Shown here: positions 8,469 through 15,338 of the stretch, in pieces
Numbering within the stretch: the stretch's first letter is position 1
Layout: the number at the start of each line of letters is the position of its first letter
NCBI GenBank assembly: GCA_002428325.1
Contig: DIVR01000038.1
Coordinates: 1-51,110, forward strand
DNA length: 51,110 nt
Direction of reading: 5' to 3'
From: a bacterium UBP4_UBA6127
GTDB taxonomy: Bacteria; UBP4; UBA4092
The notes under the pieces: model-generated
Databases searched by the model: none
What the model saw: only the letters and a program-made list of their open reading frames with translations
Told to the model about the DNA's origin: nothing
Program-made: the position numbers and the translations under genes

Positions 8469-9725
8469 TTATGGTTTATCTTCTAAAAGCCTGATTTGCC
8501 CTGTTAAGAGTTTTTGCATCATTCCCTGCTTAATATCTTTATATTTCTTGAGTTTATTTTCTAATTCCTCGATTTCAGTATCCGCATCAGAAAGCAAATT
8601 GGCAATGGCAATTTGTTCAGAAAGGTTTGGAAGACCCACAAAGATATTTTCAAGCGTATCAGAGTTGATTGAATCAAAAGTTGATCCTGTAGAATATTTA
8701 CTCCATGATTTTTCCATATAAATAAGATAATAATACAGATAATTATTAGGATATGATATTGAACAAACGCCTCTTCCAATACAACCATCAAAATCAGTTT
8801 TAGCAACAGTTCCAACTGGTGCACGTACAGACATGATTATATCTCCAGAAAAACAAGTCTTTGTTATTTGTGATGTATAATATTTCTTTATTGTTTTTCT
8901 AATTTTCATATCAGCATTTCCCTGTATTAAAGGTAATCCTATCCCTGTGGTGTTATAATATATTGAACTTGGTGATTGTCCCATATTAATTTTCGCAATC
9001 TTCCCTAACTCTTGAACTTCCCAATCTTCAGGAATAATACCAACCTCAGTCTTTTTATATTTTGGATTTTTAGGAGCAAACCCTGGCAACCGCTTTTTAC
9101 CGGTCAGGAGTTCCTGCATGGCACCCTGCTTAATCTGCTTCTTTTTCTCAATAAGCTTTTCAAAAGACTCTATCAGGGCATCAGTATCGGATAACACATT
9201 GGCAATGGCTGTTTGTTCTTTTGAATCCTTAGGAAATGCTACTAACAATTCCCTCAAAACTTCCATACCTACAGAGTTTCTTGTAGATCCACTCATAACC
9301 TTTATAAATTGTTTTTTTGTATACCTTGAGTCTAGTAAATAAAAAAGCAACTCTTTATTAATAATTTGGGGATCGATTATTCCTAAAGTGGGAGAAATAG
9401 TATATATCTCTTTCAAATATTTTAAGTTTACAACTTTACCAATAGAAGCCACCCTTCCTAATGCAAGTAAACCTCTTTCAATTTGATATCTTTTTCTATG
9501 GTCTATGTATACCTCACTATTAACCAATCGATATTTATTACCAATAAAATCACCATTACGTCCAAGGTCTCCAATTCCAACAAAAGGAATACCATCAATA
9601 TACTCTTTGGGAGCTCTATGACTTGGATGGGGATCTATAACATTAGCAACAGATACTAATTTCATCACTTCCCAATCCTCTGGGATAATCCCAATTTCAG
9701 TCTTCTTAATACTTTTTCTTATCAT
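8469..9725 (-). CDS. hsdS: Type I restriction-modification specificity subunit (HsdS)
   Basis: DNA-recognition subunit (418 aa) that sets the target of both methylation and restriction. It is built as two half-repeats. Each half begins with KTE[IV]GIIPEDWEV (residues 9-20 and 226-237) and ends with a helix of the type IAN[VL]LSD...KQG[AM]MQ[EK]LLTG (about 174-209 and the last 50 residues). Between these lie two unlike target-recognition domains: the first with PFVGIGDLGRNGDF, the second with GLPLIQGNADM. Both domains look complete, so a bipartite target is expected. The ATG overlaps the stop of the preceding gene by 4 bases (ATGA), showing tight coupling. Confidence 0.95.
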   Translation of the reverse strand: MIRKSIKKTEIGIIPEDWEVMKLVSVANVIDPHPSHRAPKEYIDGIPFVGIGDLGRNGDFIGNKYRLVNSEVYIDHRKRYQIERGLLALGRVASIGKVVNLKYLKEIYTISPTLGIIDPQIINKELLFYLLDSRYTKKQFIKVMSGSTRNSVGMEVLRELLVAFPKDSKEQTAIANVLSDTDALIESFEKLIEKKKQIKQGAMQELLTGKKRLPGFAPKNPKYKKTEVGIIPEDWEVQELGKIAKINMGQSPSSIYYNTTGIGLPLIQGNADMKIRKTIKKYYTSQITKTCFSGDIIMSVRAPVGTVAKTDFDGCIGRGVCSISYPNNYLYYYLIYMEKSWSKYSTGSTFDSINSDTLENIFVGLPNLSEQIAIANLLSDADTEIEELENKLKKYKDIKQGMMQKLLTGQIRLLEDKP

Positions 9726-10219
9726 TCTATTATCTCTATAAAACTGGTTAATTTTTCTGTATCCAAATTTTTAATTTTTTTTCCTGTTGGAAATAAGACA
9801 TAAAAGGCATAAGTATATTTTAAGGTTCTCTTATAATCTTCTAATTTACATTTATCACAACAACACTCACTTGATTTTAAGCATTCTTCTTTAGTTGAGA
9901 TTTTCTTAGCTTCAATAATAATATAGTTATTATCTTTATTTCGACAATGTACAATGATGTCAGGATAAACAGAATATTCTTTATCTATATTTTCTTCTTT
10001 ATTTTTATTATTTTGGTAATTCCTATAATTCATTAACTTCTTAACATCCAATCCATTTCGATTATATTCACAATCTACATGGTATTCAGGGAACTCGTCT
10101 TGAATATAAATGGCCAGATGATGAGTTATAGATCTTTCATTTACATCATTCTCAAGCAGATAACTGTCATTCGTAATTAATCTTTTATAGGCTCGAACTA
10201 TTTTATCTCTTACTTCCAT
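9722..10219 (-). CDS. PD-(D/E)XK nuclease-like protein inside the hsd operon
   Basis: A 165-aa protein of unknown role coded between hsdM and hsdS, overlapping the first by 10 bases and the second by 4. It carries a plausible PD-(D/E)XK core: YPDIIVH (Asp87) and, on the next strand, YIIIEAKK (Glu103, Lys105). The N-terminal part has NERSITHHLAIYIQDEFP and VDCEYNRNG, segments I associate with a family of small bacterial nuclease-like proteins. An unusual cysteine cluster lies right after the core (Cys113, 119, 120, 121, 124), which could bind zinc. It has no membrane segment. It may be an extra nuclease, a regulator of restriction, or a DNA-binding partner; the first is only an inference from the fold motif. 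Confidence 0.75.
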   Translation of the reverse strand: MEVRDKIVRAYKRLITNDSYLLENDVNERSITHHLAIYIQDEFPEYHVDCEYNRNGLDVKKLMNYRNYQNNKNKEENIDKEYSVYPDIIVHCRNKDNNYIIIEAKKISTKEECLKSSECCCDKCKLEDYKRTLKYTYAFYVLFPTGKKIKNLDTEKLTSFIEIIE

Positions 10220-12618
10220 ACAAACCCCATTCTTTCCAAGTGTTTAGAAACCTTTTTCTCCAGCTCTTTCAATTCCAGGGTTAATTCCGGCAAGGGTGTT
10301 TCATATCGTTCTGCCAATTCCTTAACACGGGTAGTCAATCGCTGGCTGATTTTATCTATTTCAGAATGGATATCCTTCTCGATTTTCGCCAGCCATTTAT
10401 CATCAACAACCAAGATTTTTATCTCTTCTGCAGTCAGTTTGGGATATCTGTCTAAAAGTTTTTTATCTAAATCAGCATTTTCCGTTTTTATCTTTTTATT
10501 ACAATCAGCCAATTTCTCAGTTAATGTCAGATAATGAGTTAATACAGTAATTTCATCCTTAGCCTCATTATCATTTTTGATTTCTTTCAGGCGGGCATTG
10601 ATATTCCCTTTATTGACTTTTTCCAGTCCAAAGAAATACCCTTCTTCAGTATTTTGTTCTTCTTCTATTTCAGCTATCTGGCTTTCCAGCAATTCAACTT
10701 CAGAACCCAAATTTTCCAGTTTTTCGCTTTCCTTATAAAAATAACGGTTAATGACCAGTTCCTTAGGAATTAATTCACAGGTCCAGCCTTTATCTTTCTC
10801 TTTCCCCTTATTATCCTTCTCGATGATTCGGCTTATTTCGACTTTCCACCCATCCGCAGAAATAAAATAGCAATCATCCTGCATGGTTTCATTCCAATAA
10901 TCCATCAGGTACTGGTAGATATCATATCTATCTATCAGGGGTTTATCGGTATAATGGGATAACAGTTCTTCTGATAATTGGGTAATCAATTCTCTTGGCT
11001 TGATACCTTTATCAATGCTCTTGAGATTATTTGAGGTTTTCTTTTTCCATTTAGAAAAGAGAGAATCCATGGATTCTTTATAGGCAATAAATTCTGGATA
11101 TTCATAAATAGTTTGACGGATAACATCTTTATCGACTTTCAAAATACCATAACCAGGCCTATCACTTTTTTTAAAGAGAGCCTTTCTTAATGAGGGGCAT
11201 ACTTCCCAATAAGAATTAAGTTCATCAATATCCCGGCTGGGGATCCCCCCTTGCAGATGGGCTTCTATATCCTGGATATCTTCCGGTTCCTGGGTATCAA
11301 TATACCGGGGTAGATTCAGATTATATTCGTTTTTCTTAATGTCACTGTAATAAGCCATCCGGCTGAATTTATCTATTTCTATCTGGTTATTAAAAAGATC
11401 CACAATCTTATGGATATCCATCTCCCGTAACCGGTTTTTATTCCCGTCTTTCATGAATCCTTTGCTGGCATCAATCATAAAGATACCTTTACGGGATTCA
11501 GCATTTTCCTTATCCAGGACAATGATACAGGCAGGAATCCCAGTTCCGTAAAACAAGTTCGGAGGAAGACCTATTATTCCCTTGATATAACCTTTTTTGA
11601 CCAGTTTTTCCCGGATTTCAGCTTCACTGTTTCCCCGGAATAAGACACCATGGGGAAGAATACAAACCCCTTTCCCTTTGCTTTTTAGAGACCGGATAAT
11701 ATGCAGGAGATAAGCATAATCCCCATTTTTAGCTGGCGGGATGCCAAACTCCTTGAATCTGCCATGACTATCATTTAAGGGATCAACCCCATTCCCCCAG
11801 CTTTTATCACTGAAGGGAGGATTAGCAACTACATAATCAAAGGTTTTGAGATTGCCATTATCATCCAGGAATAAGGGATTAGCAAGGGTATTGCCTTGTT
11901 TGATTTCTGCCATAGGGTTATCATGTAAAATCATATTCATTTTCGCTAATCCGCTGGTGGCAATATCTTTTTCCTGGCCATAAAGACTAATTTTTTTTCT
12001 TGTTTCACTGGCGACTTTCAATAATAAGGACCCGGAACCGCAGGTAGGGTCATAGGCAGTGGTAGAAGCATTCGTATTTTTATCATTAATCCCAATAACT
12101 TTAGCAATGATCCGGCTGACTTCTGCCGGAGTATAAAATTGCCCTTTGCTCTTTCCGCTCTCAGTGGCAAAATGCCGCATCAGATACTCATAGGCATCCC
12201 CTAAAAGATCATCCCCATCAGCCCGGTTGTTGCTGAAATCTAAAGCTTTATCTTCAAAGATAGCAATCAGGTTGGTCAGCCTGTCCACCATCTCTTTTCC
12301 GGAACCAAGTTTAGTCTCATCAGCAAAATCCGGCATTATATTAGATAACCGGTTAGCGTCAACTATTTTGCCAAGAATCCTTTTATTTATATAATCCCCA
12401 ATATTAGGATTTCCTTTTAATGCCACCATATCCTTAAAACTTGCGCCATTGGGGACAGTGATAGGTGCATACGGTTTGCCTGCGTATTTATCACTGATAT
12501 ATTTAACAAATAATAGGGCAAGGACATAATCCTTATATTGGCTGGCATCCATGCCACCCCGTAATTCATTGCACATTGCCCAGATTGAACTGTATAATTC
12601 TGATTTTTTCAGTGCCAT
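10210..12618 (-). CDS. hsdM: Type I restriction-modification DNA methyltransferase (HsdM), long form
   Basis: N6-adenine methyltransferase subunit, 802 aa. The HsdM N-terminal helical domain spans about residues 5-130, then the catalytic domain: GQFYTP (159-164), AdoMet site DPTCGSGSLLL (190-200) and catalytic NPPF (266-269). The methylase proper ends around residue 480. The remaining 320 residues are charged and largely helical, with a likely coiled coil in 635-760; many HsdM proteins of the long type share such an extension, which may contact HsdS or DNA. It is the first gene of the operon. A purine-rich site AAAGGA lies 12 bases before the ATG, and a TATAAT on the minus strand sits about 100 bases upstream. 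Confidence 0.96.
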   Translation of the reverse strand: MALKKSELYSSIWAMCNELRGGMDASQYKDYVLALLFVKYISDKYAGKPYAPITVPNGASFKDMVALKGNPNIGDYINKRILGKIVDANRLSNIMPDFADETKLGSGKEMVDRLTNLIAIFEDKALDFSNNRADGDDLLGDAYEYLMRHFATESGKSKGQFYTPAEVSRIIAKVIGINDKNTNASTTAYDPTCGSGSLLLKVASETRKKISLYGQEKDIATSGLAKMNMILHDNPMAEIKQGNTLANPLFLDDNGNLKTFDYVVANPPFSDKSWGNGVDPLNDSHGRFKEFGIPPAKNGDYAYLLHIIRSLKSKGKGVCILPHGVLFRGNSEAEIREKLVKKGYIKGIIGLPPNLFYGTGIPACIIVLDKENAESRKGIFMIDASKGFMKDGNKNRLREMDIHKIVDLFNNQIEIDKFSRMAYYSDIKKNEYNLNLPRYIDTQEPEDIQDIEAHLQGGIPSRDIDELNSYWEVCPSLRKALFKKSDRPGYGILKVDKDVIRQTIYEYPEFIAYKESMDSLFSKWKKKTSNNLKSIDKGIKPRELITQLSEELLSHYTDKPLIDRYDIYQYLMDYWNETMQDDCYFISADGWKVEISRIIEKDNKGKEKDKGWTCELIPKELVINRYFYKESEKLENLGSEVELLESQIAEIEEEQNTEEGYFFGLEKVNKGNINARLKEIKNDNEAKDEITVLTHYLTLTEKLADCNKKIKTENADLDKKLLDRYPKLTAEEIKILVVDDKWLAKIEKDIHSEIDKISQRLTTRVKELAERYETPLPELTLELKELEKKVSKHLERMGFVWK

Positions 12619-12716
12619 CAGATTAATTCATCCTTTCAGTAATTCCTGCCTATGTATAGTTCCTTTTTTTAAAGTAATCCTAATAAAAAAGATTATTTTC
12701 CCTATGGCAGGGATTC

Positions 12717-12722
12717 ATTATA
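12717..12722 (-). promoter_or_regulatory. Possible -10 element of the hsd operon
   Basis: The minus strand reads TATAAT here, about 100 bases before the hsdM start. No good -35 hexamer is visible at the usual distance, so this is only a candidate. Confidence 0.3.
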
Positions 12723-12840
12723 CCCCCAATTTATCTATTTTGTGCTAATAAATATAATAGTATTTAGAAATGACATAGTAGGTCGTATGTGGTCAAGATT
12801 TTAGAGATGTTTCTAGTTTTCTGGGGAGATTAGATGATTC

Positions 12841-12964
12841 TTTTGACAGCTGTCAAAATGGCAGGGGTTTGGCATGGGAAAGGAATTACCAGCTAGGCAC
12901 GCCTAGCTGCTACTGACAGATGGGTCCATGGATAGGATTTATATTCTGGGAAGGGTGAATTTTA
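12841..12964 (+). repeat. Composite palindromic repeat, copy C
   Basis: TTTTGACAGCTGTCAAAA (12841-12858) is followed after 31 bases by CAGCTAGGCACGCCTAGCTG (12890-12909; 9-bp perfect arms) and then by the 55-base tail 12910-12964 shared with 4535-4589. Confidence 0.85.
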
Positions 12965-13017
12965 TAGGTAGGGTAATCAAGATTGGGATAAACATCTTGG
13001 TTCATTTTTTAGTAGTG

Positions 13018-13115
13018 GCGACCTATTAGGTCGCAATCCTTTGGATTGATTAGTCTTAACCCTACCCCCCTTAAACCAGCTAGGCACGCCTAGCTGCTAC
13101 TGACAGAGGGGTCTA
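13018..13115 (+). repeat. Palindromic repeat copy D with accessory dyad
   Basis: GCGACCTATTAGGTCGC (13018-13034) is a perfect dyad with 8-bp arms. It is followed by a TTAGTCTTAACCC and C-run block and by the core palindrome at 13077-13096. The same block order occurs at 4471-4550 on the far side of the hsd operon. Confidence 0.85.
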
Positions 13116-13146
13116 GGGAGTCATTTTACCCTTCTTCTGTAGGCAA

Positions 13147-13275
13147 ATTTTGACAGCTGTCAAAATGGCAGGGTTTGGCTATGGGAGAGGAATTAGCAGC
13201 TAGGCACGCCTAGCTGCTACGGAAGGATGGGTCTAGGGATAGGATTTATATTCTGAGAATGGTGAATTTTATAGA
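13147..13275 (+). repeat. Composite palindromic repeat, copy E
   Basis: A 20-base TTGACA palindrome (13147-13166) is followed by the core palindrome at 13197-13216 and a GGATAGGATTTATATTCTG tail. The distance between the TTTTGACAGCTGTCAAAA start and the core start is 49 bases, as in copy C. Confidence 0.85.
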
Positions 13276-13417
13276 TAAGCTAATCAAGACATCTTTATTC
13301 ATTAACATAATTACATTTAAGTTCATCTTAATCAATTCTTTTCATTAAGTTACTTTGATTCATTATATTTGAATAAAGATATTTATGTTGATTCAACTAT
13401 GTAAGTCTCTCTTCTAA

Positions 13418-14401
13418 TTATTTATACATTAAGATAATGTGACCATCAATTATTTCCCTTGTTGGCAATACAGTATGATTAAAATCTCCCTTAAGAGTCT
13501 CAAATAAGTCTCTTATAAACCTGATGTTCCCTATATGCCATGAATGTTCAAATGTTCCTAATTCTTCTTTCTGCTCTAATTTTTTAATTTTCTCATTTGA
13601 ATTGAGTAATCCAAAATATTTTGTACAATCAACATTCACTGCTTTAGTAGGAGCATCATTAGGTAAACCTTCTCTACCTACTCTTGGAGCCATACCCAAT
13701 CTTTTTGCATTTGATAATTTCAACACTGAATCATATAAATTTGAATAATTTGTTAATCGTACACAATGCCTATATAGGGAATCAGTTGTGCTGTTACCTT
13801 GACTAAGAGAACCTGATGAAATATCTGCTCCGATAAAAACAATTTGGCTTACAATCCAAGAATTATTAGCTAAATGGGCATCATCAGCATCATCAAAAGC
13901 TTCACGAACAACATAAGCTCCTGTTGAATGGGCTAATATATGAATATTAATTGAACAATCTGGTTTCTGTTGTTCAGCTAATACTCTTATTCCATCCGAC
14001 ACAAGCTTCATAGCAGTTTCTTTAGCATCATGCCTGTCCTCTACATAATTTAATGCTTTATTGTCACTTGGCCAGTCAAAAGAAACAACAGCACCTTTAA
14101 AACCAGCCTTATGTAGATCTTCCTTAAGCTGTTTGTGGCGATTCATCATAATCTGTTGATCGTTATTATATCCATGGACAAAGAAGAGAATATCTCCTCT
14201 ATCAAGATTGTTATCCCTAGAGTCTTGACCCCAAATAGCAGCTTTTCTCAATTCTAAAAACCACTTATTACTTTTTATTGAAGCCTCTGGAGTAGGTAGT
14301 TTATCGTCAGGTACCATTAAGTAACTTGATATTCCTGGTTCAGGAATATATTCTTTTTTTCTATTGATTGCTCGTGTACAAATAATAAAATTATCACTCA
14401 T
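13418..14401 (-). CDS. DUF900-like alpha/beta hydrolase
   Basis: Predicted cytoplasmic alpha/beta hydrolase, 327 aa, resembling the DUF900 group of esterase/lipase-like proteins. ILFFVHGYNN (71-80) is the oxyanion-loop strand. The nucleophile elbow is LAHSTGAYV with Ser159; the usual first Gly of GxSxG is replaced by Ala. A likely acid is the Asp in FIGADISSGS and a likely catalytic His is in HSWHIGN. No signal peptide is visible. A strong site AGGAGG lies close before the ATG. It is a single gene set between two repeat clusters, next to the restriction-modification operon but with an 800-base gap. The substrate is unknown; the location suggests an accessory or defence-related gene, which is inference. 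Confidence 0.7.
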   Translation of the reverse strand: MSDNFIICTRAINRKKEYIPEPGISSYLMVPDDKLPTPEASIKSNKWFLELRKAAIWGQDSRDNNLDRGDILFFVHGYNNDQQIMMNRHKQLKEDLHKAGFKGAVVSFDWPSDNKALNYVEDRHDAKETAMKLVSDGIRVLAEQQKPDCSINIHILAHSTGAYVVREAFDDADDAHLANNSWIVSQIVFIGADISSGSLSQGNSTTDSLYRHCVRLTNYSNLYDSVLKLSNAKRLGMAPRVGREGLPNDAPTKAVNVDCTKYFGLLNSNEKIKKLEQKEELGTFEHSWHIGNIRFIRDLFETLKGDFNHTVLPTREIIDGHIILMYK

Positions 14402-15018
14402 GAGATCCTCCTATTGAGAATAATTATTAATTCACTCTATACTGGACAACAGCAATAATATATTCCTAAAGATTCTTATTTTCTCCCCTTGTCAGATATT
14501 TATATATCATATTATTAAATATTATTCAATGTAATCACTTTCTTTTATGAACCATTGTAACTTTTATCAATGGGAACTTGCTCTTTTACAACAAACTCTC
14601 ACTAAAATGAAAAGTGTAAAAATCACGAAAATGTAGTTTCTTGTTACCAAGTCGTACTTTTCAGATAAAAGGTCCTGAAAATATAAAGGACTAGAAAATC
14701 AGAAATATTTCTAAAAAAGGTAAAACCTATCAGAGGTTGTCCATAGTCTTTCCTTTGGGATGCAATATATTGGGTATAAAGAATAGTTCCTAAAAACCGA
14801 TATTGATTTTATTAGGGTTAGCTTTTGACAGCACTGTGGGATGGGGGTTGTATATCTATGGTTTTTATTCCAGGCCTGCTTAGCCCCTACTGACAGATGG
14901 GGTTTAGGGAGCCATTTTATCCTTATATTAAGTAAGAACCTAACCTGTTTGACAGAAATTGCCAGTGGTGGGAGGGGAAACCATTGAAATGGTTTTGAGT
15001 CTTTCGATCCTTGGTATT

Positions 15019-15038
15019 CCCCGGGCTAAAGCCCGGGG
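15019..15038. repeat. GC-rich 20-base palindrome
   Basis: CCCCGGGCTAAAGCCCGGGG, with 9-bp perfect arms and a 2-base centre, in an otherwise AT-rich stretch. No poly-T follows on either strand, so it is more like a dispersed REP-type palindrome than a terminator. Confidence 0.7.
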
Positions 15039-15096
15039 TTAATCCATTGGATAGATGATATGTGAATACCCCTACCCATGGGGAGACAGAAAATCT

Positions 15097-15200
15097 TTTT
15101 GACAGCTGTCAAAATAGCAGGGTTTGGCATGGAAAAGGAATTACCAGCTAGGCACGCCTAGCTGCTACTGACAGATGGGTCCAGGGAACCATTTTATCCC
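15097..15200 (+). repeat. Composite palindromic repeat, copy G
   Basis: TTTTGACAGCTGTCAAAA (15097-15114) is followed by the core CAGCTAGGCACGCCTAGCTG (15145-15164) and CTACTGACAGATGGGTCC. The palindrome-to-core distance is 48 bases. The tail after it matches the one following copy D (13116-13146), not the one after copies B and C. Confidence 0.85.
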
Positions 15201-15212
15201 TCTTCTGTAGGC

Positions 15213-15320
15213 TAATTTTGACACCTGTCAAAGAATAAAAATTATTCTTTGACAGAAACTGTCTAAAAAGACAAGTATTGTCTTTGACCGAAGTGTCAAA
15301 ATTTGACAGGACGTGTCTAA
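15213..15320. repeat. Cluster of TTTGACA/TGTC dyads
   Basis: Four dyads in about 100 bases: TTTGACACCTGTCAAA (15217-15232), TTTGACAG...CTGTCTAAA (from 15248), TTTGAC...GTGTCAAA (from 15283) and TTTGACA...TGTCTAAA (from 15302). A hairpin AAAGACAAGTATTGTCTTT overlaps the second and third. Confidence 0.7.
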
Positions 15321-15338
15321 AAGAAGGGGGCTGTACTT

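Larger units (their letters stand above)
12619..13417. other. 799-base non-coding stretch with a palindromic repeat array
   Basis: No credible gene lies between hsdM and the DUF900-like hydrolase. 12619-12780 is the hsdM leader. 12841-13275 is an array of three palindrome units (cores at 12890-12909, 13077-13096, 13197-13216) with two TTTTGACAGCTGTCAAAA palindromes and one GCGACC dyad. 13276-13417 is AT-rich with no feature I can name. Confidence 0.85.
14402..15338. other. 937-base non-coding stretch with repeats and dyads
   Basis: No credible gene. 14402-14820 is AT-rich with nothing I can name. 14824-14910 holds a decayed copy of the repeat unit (a degenerate core near 14871-14890, followed by CTACTGACAGATGG). 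15019-15038 is a GC-rich palindrome, 15097-15200 a full composite repeat, and 15213-15320 a cluster of TTTGACA...TGTC dyads. Confidence 0.8.

Noticed and set aside
12841..13216. CRISPR-like array
   Set aside because: Repeats are palindromic and irregularly spaced, with conserved linkers in place of unique spacers, and no cas gene is near.
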